Shown piece after piece: positions 7,076 through 13,441 of a stretch of 13,441 bases of DNA (the first letter of the stretch is position 1; every line of letters begins with the position of its first letter). This DNA comes from Crenotrichaceae bacterium (lineage in GTDB: Bacteria; Pseudomonadota; Gammaproteobacteria; Methylococcales; DRLZ01): positions 1 to 13,441 of the forward strand of contig DRLZ01000349.1 of the NCBI GenBank assembly GCA_011322755.1, read 5' to 3'. Under the pieces are notes generated by a model. That model was not told the DNA's origin and did no database searches. It worked only from the letters and a program-made list of their open reading frames with translations. The translations under genes and the position numbers were made by a program.

Positions 7076-7690
7076 TCAGATTTTTGAATGTTGCTTCAGA
7101 TAATCAATAACCTGAAACGCACATTCATCAAGTGATCGTTCCCCGGTCTGAACAACAATTTCAGGTTTCAATGGTTCTTCATAAGGTGATGAGATGCCAG
7201 TAAATTCACGTACAGTCCCATTTCTGGCTTTTTGGTAAAGCCCTTTAACATCGCGTTCTTCGCAGACTGATAGTGGCGTATTACAGTATATTTCGATAAA
7301 TTCTCCTTCCTCGACCATTGACCGAACGATGTCTCTGTCTTTTCTGAATGGCGAAATAAACGCTGTTAAGGTGATGACTCCTGCTTGCATGAATAACTTG
7401 CTCATTTCACCAATACGGCGAATGTTTTCATGGCGGTCATCAAGACTAAAGCCTAAATCAGCACATAAACCATGGCGGACGTTATCGCCGTCAAGTACAA
7501 AAGTATTGCAATCAATGTCTTCGAATAATATTTCTTCAACCCGATGTGCAAGTGTTGACTTGCCTGCTCCGGACAGACCGGTAAACCAGAGGATAAAGCT
7601 TTGATGTTTATTTTTTTTATGCCGTCTTTCCCGGGTGACTGTGGGCTTATGCCAGCGAATATGTTTGTTCACTGTAATGTTGTTGTTCAT
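7076..7690 (-). CDS. cysC: Adenylylsulfate (APS) kinase CysC
   Basis: Phosphorylates adenylylsulfate to PAPS, the activated sulfate used for assimilation or sulfation. The 204 residues show a P-loop GLSGAGKST (38-46), DGDNVRHGL (67-75) for APS binding, FISPFRKDRD (111-120) with the conserved S113, and the lid GTVREFTGISSPYEEP (158-173) followed by KPE. All key residues are present. Before the kinase domain there is a basic N-terminal stretch of about 30 residues (HKPTVTRERRHKKNKHQ), as in many bacterial CysC proteins. No cysD, cysN, cysH or sulfotransferase gene is adjacent, so the gene stands alone and the use of its PAPS is unknown. A weak AGG lies about 10 nt before ATG 7690. It is convergent with bamE and divergent from queA. 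Confidence 0.96.
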   Translation of the reverse strand: MNNNITVNKHIRWHKPTVTRERRHKKNKHQSFILWFTGLSGAGKSTLAHRVEEILFEDIDCNTFVLDGDNVRHGLCADLGFSLDDRHENIRRIGEMSKLFMQAGVITLTAFISPFRKDRDIVRSMVEEGEFIEIYCNTPLSVCEERDVKGLYQKARNGTVREFTGISSPYEEPLKPEIVVQTGERSLDECAFQVIDYLKQHSKI

Positions 7691-7706
7691 TCAAAATAAC
7701 CTGTTT

Positions 7707-7734
7707 ATTTTAGTAACCCGGCATTGTACAACAA
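7707..7734 (-). promoter_or_regulatory. Candidate promoter for cysC
   Basis: On the minus strand, TAAAAT (7707-7712, 5 of 6 matches to TATAAT) is preceded by TTGTTG (7729-7734, weak -35) with a 16-nt spacer. It lies close to the cysC start, giving a leader of about 10 nt. The 8-bp palindrome TTGTACAA (7724-7731) overlaps the -35 and spacer. Assignment is by eye. Confidence 0.25.
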
Positions 7735-7755
7735 TCATCTGGTTAATGTGAGTGC

Positions 7756-7783
7756 TTCATAGTTGTTCATAGGCAACTATTAT
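7756..7783 (+). promoter_or_regulatory. Candidate promoter for queA with overlapping inverted repeat
   Basis: TTCATA (7756-7761, 4 of 6 matches) and TATTAT (7778-7783, 5 of 6) with a 16-nt spacer form a possible sigma70 promoter about 32 nt before the queA start codon. The exact inverted repeat ATAGTTG/CAACTAT (7759-7765 and 7774-7780, 8-nt spacer) fills the gap between the two hexamers, where an operator would block polymerase. Either element alone could be chance. Confidence 0.3.
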
Positions 7784-7814
7784 TATTGTTAGGCGTGCTT
7801 TAATCTATTTGATT

Positions 7815-8843
7815 ATGTTATTAAAACAAGATTATCACTATCACTTACCTGATCATCTGATTGCTCAGCAGCCCTTGAAAGTGCGTTGTGCAAGCAGGTT
7901 GCTTTGTTTGCAGCGTTCAACAGGTCAATTAAATGATAGTGTCTTTACCCGGTTGATTGAATATTTGCGCCCGGAAGATCTGCTGGTGCTCAATAATACC
8001 CGGGTTATTCCGGCGCGTCTATTTGCTAACAAGATAACCGGTGGCAAGGTTGAAATTTTAATCGAACGAATACTGGATGAAACCAGTTTTATGGCGCAAA
8101 TACGCACCAATAAAGCCTTGAAGCAGAATCATCAGCTTGTGATTGCCAACAAGTACAAGTTATCGATGAGTGAACGCAAGCGTGATATGTTTGTGCTCAA
8201 GTTGCATGCTCCTTATCATCTCGATCAGTTGCTCGATGAAGCAGGTCACACACCTTTACCGCCGTATATTCAACGTGAAGATACGCTGGCAGATAAAAGT
8301 CGATACCAAACTGTTTTTGCCGACCAACCCGGCGCTGCTGCTGCGCCTACAGCCGGATTACATTTTGACCAGGCGCTATTGGATCAAATCCGTAAAATAG
8401 GTGTCGATGTCGGCTTTGTTACCTTGCATGTAGGTGCGGGGACTTTCCAGCCCATGCGGGTTGACAGGCTTACTGACCACGTGATGCATTCAGAGCGAAT
8501 CGAAGTCGGTGCGGATATTGTCGAAAAAGTGTGTCAGGCCAAAGCGAGAAAAGGCCGTGTGATTGCTGTAGGAACAACAGTTGTCAGAGCACTTGAGTCT
8601 GCATCAAGAGCAGGGCAGTTGACTGTCTTTAAAGGTGAAACTCAATTGTTTATTACGCCAGGGTATACATTCAACTGTGTGGATGCATTGCTGACCAATT
8701 TTCATGTGTCAGAATCAACATTACTTGCTCTGGTTTGTGCATTTGGCGGCTACCAGCAAGTGATGGATGCTTACCACCATGCAATTCATGAATCGTATCG
8801 CTTCTTTAGCTATGGTGATGCCATGTTTATCAGTGATGAATGA
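7815..8843 (+). CDS. queA: S-adenosylmethionine:tRNA ribosyltransferase-isomerase QueA
   Basis: Transfers and isomerises the ribosyl group of SAM onto preQ1 in tRNA, making epoxyqueuosine at the wobble position. The 342 residues match the full family length. Motifs in order: YHLPDHLIAQ (9-18), DLLVLNNTRVIPARL (55-69), TPLPPYI (146-152), RYQTVFADQPGAAAAPTAGL (163-182), FVTLHVGAGTFQPMR (201-215), GRVIAVGTTVVRALESA (247-263), ALLTNFHVSESTLLALVCAF (291-310) and FFSYGDAMFI near the end. I chose ATG 7815 because family members begin a few residues before YHLP; a TTG at 7809 is also in frame. The stop overlaps the next gene's start (ATGA). tgt, the usual queuosine neighbour, is not in the window. 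Confidence 0.97.
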   Translation: MLLKQDYHYHLPDHLIAQQPLKVRCASRLLCLQRSTGQLNDSVFTRLIEYLRPEDLLVLNNTRVIPARLFANKITGGKVEILIERILDETSFMAQIRTNKALKQNHQLVIANKYKLSMSERKRDMFVLKLHAPYHLDQLLDEAGHTPLPPYIQREDTLADKSRYQTVFADQPGAAAAPTAGLHFDQALLDQIRKIGVDVGFVTLHVGAGTFQPMRVDRLTDHVMHSERIEVGADIVEKVCQAKARKGRVIAVGTTVVRALESASRAGQLTVFKGETQLFITPGYTFNCVDALLTNFHVSESTLLALVCAFGGYQQVMDAYHHAIHESYRFFSYGDAMFISDE

Positions 8844-9109
8844 TGCAAACAAAACTGTCGTGTCGAGCAGGGTGTGGGGCGTGCTGTATTGCACCGGAGA
8901 TTTCTTCACCGATTCCAGGGATGCCGGATGGAAAACCGGCCGGAGTTCGTTGTATTCAACTTGATGCTACGAATCAATGCCGGATTTTTAACGATGCTCA
9001 ACGGCCAGCAGTGTGCGAAGCATTCAAGCCCAGCAGTGATGTTTGTCAGAATTCAGCAGAGCAGGCAATGCAGGCACTCACAAGACTGGAAAATCTGACA
9101 CGACCATAA
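8840..9109 (+). CDS. YkgJ-type cysteine-cluster protein (putative zinc/iron-chelating domain)
   Basis: An 89-residue soluble protein with the CxxxCxxCC cluster (C8, C12, C15, C16) of the YkgJ / UPF0153 family, predicted to bind zinc or iron. Further cysteines C38, C47, C59 and C69 follow in GVRCIQLD, NQCRIF, AVCEAF and DVCQ, so eight cysteines are available. The block ISSPIPGMPDGKPAGVRCIQ (21-40) is typical of the short version of this family. Its function is not established. The start ATG at 8840 overlaps the queA stop (ATGATG; the second ATG at 8843 is also possible), which implies translational coupling with queA. The stop lies only 15 nt from the convergent TraB-family gene. Confidence 0.85.
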   Translation: MMQTKLSCRAGCGACCIAPEISSPIPGMPDGKPAGVRCIQLDATNQCRIFNDAQRPAVCEAFKPSSDVCQNSAEQAMQALTRLENLTRP

Positions 9110-9124
9110 TCACTGTTTTCTACT

Positions 9125-10333
9125 CTAGCTTGCAAGACGCTGAAAAATACTGAAACCAGCAATATACGTTCCAATCGCAGAACCAAGTGAACTGAGAAAG
9201 AACACAAGCAGGATGCGGGCAACCCGGTTTGTCCACCAGCCACTCAGTTTGGTAACATCTGACTTCAGTTGGGCAAAGTCACCAACTCGGGGCTTGCGCA
9301 TAAATATTTCCATCGCGCCAGCAACCATTCCTGCGCCGATCATAGGGTTTAGTGAGGTCAATGGTGCGGCAAGAAATGCAGTGAGAATCGTCATGGGATG
9401 TGCCCACGCCAATGTGGCGCCAAGTGCAGATAGTCCTCCATTGATGACAACCCAGTCGATAATCATTTGCCAGCCCATTTGTGGACTGCGTTGAAAACCA
9501 ATTGCAAAACCGGCAACAATTGCACAAACAATGAGCCAGGGAATCAGCTTTGGCCAGCGGCTGGCAGGGGGGATTGCGTTCAGGCTATCCTGGGTTTTCT
9601 GATTATCCTGTTGTGACGGGGCAGGCGTTTTTTCAAGCAAGGCTTGCATGCCTTTTAAATGGCCTGCGCCAATTACAACCAGAAGGTTTTTGATGTTCGA
9701 ATCAGTTAATTCCGAGCGCAAACGCGCAACCATATATTGATCGCGCTCATCAATTAACGGTTTGAACAATGAACGATCATTTTCCTTCAAGCCGCTAAGT
9801 GCTGATTCCAGAATATCGCCTTGTTTGAGTTGTTCGATATCATCCTCGCTGACTTTTTCATTACTAAATGCAGAAGCTAACAGCGCCGACATCAGGGCCA
9901 GTCTTTTCCACCAGGGTATATTTCTGTAAATACGTTTTAACGTTGTACCGATTTCCCGGTCAATTAATAAAACAGGCATTGATTTTTGTCCTGCAACCTC
10001 GATTGCCACTTTCATTTCAGCGCCAGGATCAATCCCAAGCTCATTGGCCATTTTTTGCTGGTAGGCGCTCAACGCAAGATTTGCCATCACCATCGATGCC
10101 TTGCCTTCACGCAAAACCTGAAAAAGATTCATTTTAGCCAGCGTATCGGGGTTGCTCAGCACGCCATGACGGCTGCTACAAAGTTCGACAGCAACTGCAT
10201 CATATTGGTCGCTGGATAATAACGCTCTCACTGTGTCTGCGCTTTGGCGGGATACATGTGCGGTTCCTAATAAAGTGACATGCGTTTCTCCGAGCTTTAG
10301 CTCAGCTTTTGGTTCCTCAATAACAGTATTCAA
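9125..10333 (-). CDS. TraB/PrgY family membrane protein
   Basis: A 402-residue protein of the TraB family, relatives of enterococcal PrgY/TraB, which reduce secreted sex pheromone; the family is predicted to include metalloproteases, but its role in gammaproteobacteria is unknown. Motifs: GTAHVS (23-28), VELCSSR (49-55), IDERDQYM (194-201) and VVIGAGHLKGM (219-229). After a polar linker (about 233-258) come three or four hydrophobic helices (263-280, roughly 291-340, 372-395), so the N-terminal domain is probably catalytic and the C-terminus is in the membrane. The start is TTG at 10333: the frame opens after a TAA just upstream, the next methionine (residue 68) lies beyond the conserved motifs, and GGAG sits 9 nt before the TTG. 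It follows the mxa block on the same strand after a 170-nt gap and is probably a separate unit. Confidence 0.88.
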   Translation of the reverse strand: MNTVIEEPKAELKLGETHVTLLGTAHVSRQSADTVRALLSSDQYDAVAVELCSSRHGVLSNPDTLAKMNLFQVLREGKASMVMANLALSAYQQKMANELGIDPGAEMKVAIEVAGQKSMPVLLIDREIGTTLKRIYRNIPWWKRLALMSALLASAFSNEKVSEDDIEQLKQGDILESALSGLKENDRSLFKPLIDERDQYMVARLRSELTDSNIKNLLVVIGAGHLKGMQALLEKTPAPSQQDNQKTQDSLNAIPPASRWPKLIPWLIVCAIVAGFAIGFQRSPQMGWQMIIDWVVINGGLSALGATLAWAHPMTILTAFLAAPLTSLNPMIGAGMVAGAMEIFMRKPRVGDFAQLKSDVTKLSGWWTNRVARILLVFFLSSLGSAIGTYIAGFSIFQRLAS

Positions 10334-10503
10334 GTGAATAAGCTCCGAATTGTCTGGTTAAAATAAGATGTCGAGTATATCAATGATTGATGTCGGGCAG
10401 TTATTGCGTTTGAATAACGATTGGAACTTTTCTTATTCGATGGTTTGTCGATATTCACTTGCAGGCAGATAAGAAAAATATTATAGGACGAAATGCTCCA
10501 GGG

Positions 10504-11424
10504 CTATTGGGTTTCTTTATTCGATATTTTTTGTAATAGAGTGAATAGATAGGGAAGCAGCGTGATTGCTAGTGCAGCAATTGCAAGTATCCAGCGTATA
10601 TCTGAAGTCTGTATTTTGGTTCGGGTGTACTCATTTGTAAACAGGATGTCAGTGAGTGATTTGTTTCGATCCAGCCGCTGCATTTTTAATTTGGCAAGTG
10701 AGGCATAGTCTCGCAGCCTGTTTTCATCGAGTTGTGAAAGATAATCATCTTCTCTGCTGGATTGAGAACGCATTGGTTTTTTGTTCCCGACATCTTTGCT
10801 CTTCCAGTAACCGATCATTTCATTCTCAGTGTTGAATTTTGGAATACGCACTGGCTGGTTACCACCGACACCGATAATCAGGCCTTTGATTTTTCCAGCT
10901 CTTTTGTGCAAAGGTGCCGCATACTGCTCGCTAATTGTCTGCTCTCCGTCAGTAAAGAACACAAGAGTGGGTTTTTCATCCAGCTCGGCAACCTGGCCGA
11001 TTGCTGAGTACAAACCACGCTGGATATTGCTGTCGCCTGCCCAGGCCATGCGCCAACTTAGCCGTGAAACAACCTGGCTAAGTAAACTATAGTGCTCGCA
11101 CAGCTCAATCGGGTTAAACAGAAGCAAAGCATCCTTGGCTGCAAAGATACCAATACCAATATGCGAACCACACGGCAAGTGTTTTAAGGTGTTCTGAATG
11201 GTGTGTTTAGCTGCTTGCAGACGAGTGATTGATTGACTGTTTTGCTGAACATCTCTTGCATTCATGCTCTGGGTAATATCAACAATGAAAACGACATCAA
11301 TGACTTGACGAGGAAGCTGGGCTGTTGGTGAGATAAATGTGAATGCTGTGACAAATATTGCTAAAAGTAACCAGATGATTTGTTGGTGGCGTTTGAGTGC
11401 AAGTAGTGGTCGGGAACGCTTCAC
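10504..11424 (-). CDS. mxaL: MxaL-like vWA-domain protein of methanol dehydrogenase maturation
   Basis: A 306-residue membrane-anchored vWA protein. Layout: N-terminal helix (about 15-32), vWA domain (about 42-190), a polar region, and a C-terminal helix (277-296). In methylotrophs MxaA, C, K and L are needed for calcium insertion into methanol dehydrogenase. The metal-ion-dependent adhesion site is altered: DITQS (49-53) has threonine where DxSxS has its first serine, and GDSNIQRG has S132 where threonine is usual; D159 in FFTDGEQ is present. As I recall, DITQSMN-type motifs occur in MxaL, which supports the name. The start is GTG, overlapping the mxaK stop (GTGA). Order A-C-K-L argues against BatB, which normally carries a fused TPR region after its vWA domain. 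It is the last gene of the block; no mxaD follows. Confidence 0.72.
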   Translation of the reverse strand: MKRSRPLLALKRHQQIIWLLLAIFVTAFTFISPTAQLPRQVIDVVFIVDITQSMNARDVQQNSQSITRLQAAKHTIQNTLKHLPCGSHIGIGIFAAKDALLLFNPIELCEHYSLLSQVVSRLSWRMAWAGDSNIQRGLYSAIGQVAELDEKPTLVFFTDGEQTISEQYAAPLHKRAGKIKGLIIGVGGNQPVRIPKFNTENEMIGYWKSKDVGNKKPMRSQSSREDDYLSQLDENRLRDYASLAKLKMQRLDRNKSLTDILFTNEYTRTKIQTSDIRWILAIAALAITLLPYLFTLLQKISNKETQ

Positions 11425-11990
11425 GGACCACCTCCGGGTAGACCAGGTAGAATCGCATGAACACTGCTTCTACTTTCAGTCATACCTTGTTTTTCTCTTT
11501 CTTTTGGCGGTGGAGTGATACGTAGCGCATAATCCAGGTTATAGCGTGCGTTCCAGTGACGGGGGTTGCTGCGCAAAACTGATTTGAAGGCTTGTTTGGC
11601 CAGATTCAAAGGCATGGTGACTTCGGTATATGCCCATACACCTTTCTCGTTCCAGTGTTCAGCAGCTTGTTTTAGATTGATTACACCGATGTTGTAGAGT
11701 GCTGTTTCTCGAATCTGCTGTTGATTGTTCTGGGCAAAGTCCGCTGGATCTGCCTGGGTGATTGAGTTATACAGTGCGAGCGCTTGCTGGGTATTGCCTT
11801 GTTGCTGCAGAGCCCAGGCCTGAATCAACATGAATTGTGGGGTTAATTCACTGTAATCAGCCAGATTCTGCGGATTTTCGAGCGCGTCATTGTAGTTGAG
11901 TGTGCGACTCAGCACTTGCGCTTCCCTGAGTGCAAGATAACCAAATCCGATTGCCAGAATCCAGGCGAATATAATTGACCAGCGACGCAT
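11421..11990 (-). CDS. mxaK: MxaK-like TPR-type membrane-anchored protein
   Basis: A 189-residue protein with one N-terminal membrane anchor (about 5-22) and a mostly helical remainder with TPR-like pairs: roughly 50-80 (FMLIQAWALQQQGNTQQALA), 94-110 (ETALYNIGVINLKQAA) and 127-157 (LAKQAFKSVLR, then ARYNLDYALRITPPP). The tail is LPGLPGGGP, a proline-glycine end that I recall from MxaK proteins. It lies between two vWA genes, 1 nt after the mxaC stop and overlapping the mxaL start by 4 nt. The position and size fit MxaK, whose molecular role in methanol dehydrogenase assembly is not defined. A generic TPR protein of a Bat-type operon is the alternative; there the TPR protein normally follows both vWA genes. 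Confidence 0.7.
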   Translation of the reverse strand: MRRWSIIFAWILAIGFGYLALREAQVLSRTLNYNDALENPQNLADYSELTPQFMLIQAWALQQQGNTQQALALYNSITQADPADFAQNNQQQIRETALYNIGVINLKQAAEHWNEKGVWAYTEVTMPLNLAKQAFKSVLRSNPRHWNARYNLDYALRITPPPKEREKQGMTESRSSVHAILPGLPGGGP

Positions 11991-11991
11991 G

Positions 11992-13011
11992 TTATCCGTT
12001 CCCTGATTCGCGAGTCAGTGTGGAAAATGAGGCAAGTCCCCGTGCCTCCATAACGCGCAATGGCAGCAATATCAGCATGAGCAGCAACGCAATGGCATAT
12101 GCCCAGCCAGACAATGAGTGACGCGGGGTTTTTTCCTGATACACCAAAGGCTTGTTCTCCAGTCGATCAATTTCGGCAATACTCTCTTTCAACATTTTCG
12201 GGTTTTCTGCCTCGTAAGCCTGATAAGGAACATCCAGCGACTGAAAAAACTGGTGTAAAAACAATTCAGGTGTTCTTGATTCACTGGAATTCTTTGCTGA
12301 CTCAGTTAAGTGTACGCCATTGTTGTTGCGCAGGTAAATCCAGTACAAGCGGGCTTGCCGTTGTCTGAACAACTGTTTGAGTGTCAGTTGAGTTTCATGA
12401 TCCATTTTAGCGGCACCATCAGAAACCAGCATGATAATACGCGAACCTGTGAGTGGTTGATCTGCAAAATAGTCAAGCGCCATTGACAGTGCAGGGGCGA
12501 TATTGGTTGTGCCTTTACTGCCGGTCTGGGTACCTGAAATGGCGGCTGTTATTGCTTCGCGACTTTGGGTTAACGGCAAGACATAAACCGGGGCAGAACT
12601 GAATGAGACCATACCCAGAAAATCATCATCACGTGACTGGATAAACTCCTGTAGTAGCTGTCGGGCAATTGTGCTTTTCGACTCATGTTTTCCGCCACCC
12701 ATGTAACTGCCTGCAAAATCAGAACGCATGCTTGCACTGCGATCAAACACCAGAACGATTTGTGCGCCGGTACCGATCTTGGTGACGGTTTCCTGTCCGC
12801 CATAAGGTTGTGCCATGCCTGTAATTAACGCCAGTATCATCATCGCCGTCAGCAGTTTAATCAACCAGGCCAGCCGCTCAGAAAGCGGATCAGCCGGCAG
12901 CAAGCGAATCCAGGAATATGATATGCTCGGTGTGCTGCTACGTAACAGTGGCACGGCCAGTAGTGGCAGTAGAATAAATGCAAGCGGTGTGGCAAAACTA
13001 AGACTGGTCAT
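11992..13011 (-). CDS. mxaC: MxaC-like vWA-domain protein of methanol dehydrogenase maturation
   Basis: A 339-residue vWA protein with the BatA-like layout: N-terminal hydrophobic segment with FATPLAFILLPLLAVPLL (6-23), a second helix at 50-66, the vWA domain (about 83-265), and a C-terminal helix (304-320). The metal site is complete: D90, S92 and S94 in FDRSASM, T168/T169 in GTTNIAPAL, and D198 in VSDGA. An insertion after the site (FAGSYMGGGKHESKS, 99-113) is glycine-rich. In known methylotrophs MxaC acts with MxaA, K and L in delivering calcium to methanol dehydrogenase. ATG 13011 overlaps the mxaA stop by 4 nt (ATGA), and mxaK follows after 1 nt. On its own this protein could be called BatA; order with its neighbours tips the call to MxaC. 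Confidence 0.72.
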   Translation of the reverse strand: MTSLSFATPLAFILLPLLAVPLLRSSTPSISYSWIRLLPADPLSERLAWLIKLLTAMMILALITGMAQPYGGQETVTKIGTGAQIVLVFDRSASMRSDFAGSYMGGGKHESKSTIARQLLQEFIQSRDDDFLGMVSFSSAPVYVLPLTQSREAITAAISGTQTGSKGTTNIAPALSMALDYFADQPLTGSRIIMLVSDGAAKMDHETQLTLKQLFRQRQARLYWIYLRNNNGVHLTESAKNSSESRTPELFLHQFFQSLDVPYQAYEAENPKMLKESIAEIDRLENKPLVYQEKTPRHSLSGWAYAIALLLMLILLPLRVMEARGLASFSTLTRESGNG

Positions 13012-13441
13012 CGCTGTCTTTGCAACCGGTCATAATGCACACACAGCTGTTTAAGCATTTTTAGCGGATGATTGTTTGGCTGATCTGCTGATGCCCCGGA
13101 TTCATAAAATAGCTGGCGCGATTGCTTGAAAAACGTCTCTGTTTCAGCTTGCAGTGATGCAAACTGCGGGTGTGCCGCATAAAAACGATCCAGTTGTGAT
13201 TCAAATACAGATTCTCCTGCTGTTTGATTAAATGCGTTATGCACAAAGCGAAATGCTTGTTCAATTTGCTCTGTTGTGGATGATTGTTCCGGAATGTGTT
13301 TCAGTTGCAGTAATGCCTGATAAAAAGGCAGTGTTTTTTTCGCCTGGAATCGCCAGTAGCCTCTACGCCATAAGAGGTACCCTAGACAGGTGGTAGCTGC
13401 GAACAGATAAATCAGCATTTTTCCAAACATTGGTTGAGTCG
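13008..13441 (-). CDS. mxaA: MxaA-like protein, C-terminal part (N-terminus beyond window edge)
   Basis: The frame is open to the right edge of the window: upstream of ATG 13430 the codons read T-Q-P with no stop, so the methionine is probably internal. The visible 143 codons hold a membrane helix (MLIYLFAATTCLGYLLWRRG) followed by a soluble helical region ending LKMLKQLCVHYDRLQRQR. MxaA is about 300 residues long, with a signal peptide, a periplasmic domain, a membrane helix and a short C-terminal domain; this fragment fits that last part. It precedes mxaC with an ATGA overlap. A DUF4381-type protein, found at this place in Bat operons, is the alternative, but those are short and start just before the helix, and a start at 13430 cannot be excluded. 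The missing upstream sequence decides. Confidence 0.6.
   Translation of the reverse strand, partial: TQPMFGKMLIYLFAATTCLGYLLWRRGYWRFQAKKTLPFYQALLQLKHIPEQSSTTEQIEQAFRFVHNAFNQTAGESVFESQLDRFYAAHPQFASLQAETETFFKQSRQLFYESGASADQPNNHPLKMLKQLCVHYDRLQRQR

Noticed and set aside
10334..10503. Terminator after the mxa block (hairpin GTTATT/AATAAC at 10400-10418, and GAATAA/TTATTC nearby)
   Set aside because: Stems are only 6 bp and AT-rich, with no adjacent T-run; too weak to call.
10504..13441. Bat-type aerotolerance operon (BatA/BatB) or a new vWA-based system
   Set aside because: The order membrane protein-vWA-TPR-vWA, the DITQSMN motif and the LPGLPGGGP tail fit mxaACKL better. It is kept as the stated alternative because the upstream genes are not visible.

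Overview
The window looks like chromosome of a gammaproteobacterium. It carries Fur next to a divergent BamE lipoprotein gene, a LolD/LolC-E lipoprotein exporter, QueA and a DedA protein, all of clearly proteobacterial type, with moderate base composition throughout. The last 3 kb reads best as the mxaA-mxaC-mxaK-mxaL accessory block of the calcium-dependent methanol dehydrogenase system. That would make the host a methylotroph; a Methylophaga-like or methanotroph-like gammaproteobacterium is my inference. No methanol dehydrogenase structural gene lies in the window, so this rests on gene order and on motifs recalled from those families.

Layout. 1-967 (minus): a membrane O-acyltransferase whose C-terminus runs off the left edge. 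1080-1829 (minus): an alpha/beta hydrolase. 1912-2832 (minus): an EamA/DMT transporter. 2833-3403: a long non-genic gap with a minus-strand terminator-like hairpin, a 55-codon doubtful ORF ending inside that hairpin, and a candidate promoter for the next gene. 3404-3994 (plus): a DedA-family membrane protein. 4068-6455 (minus): fur, then a LolC/E-type permease, then lolD, the last two overlapping by 8 nt. 6582-7013 (plus): bamE, divergent from fur. 7076-7690 (minus): cysC. 7815-9109 (plus): queA and a small Cys-cluster (YkgJ-type) gene joined by an ATGA overlap. 9125-10333 (minus): a TraB/PrgY-type membrane protein with a TTG start. 10504-13441 (minus): mxaL, mxaK, mxaC and the C-terminal part of mxaA, transcribed A-C-K-L and joined by 4-nt stop/start overlaps or a 1-nt gap.

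How the genes fit together. LolC/E-LolD (lipoprotein release from the inner membrane) and BamE (an outer-membrane lipoprotein of the Bam complex) flank the iron regulator Fur, so 4.0-7.0 kb is an envelope-biogenesis and iron-homeostasis block. Two von Willebrand A (vWA) proteins, a TPR-like membrane protein and a membrane-anchored partner form the mxa block; in known methylotrophs this set is needed to obtain active, calcium-loaded methanol dehydrogenase. The other genes are single housekeeping or accessory functions.

I saw no tRNA or rRNA genes, CRISPR array, insertion sequence or phage genes. No clearly undescribed system is visible. The items most worth a second look are the mxa block, with its unusual metal-site (MIDAS) residues in MxaL, and the 2.8-3.4 kb intergenic region.
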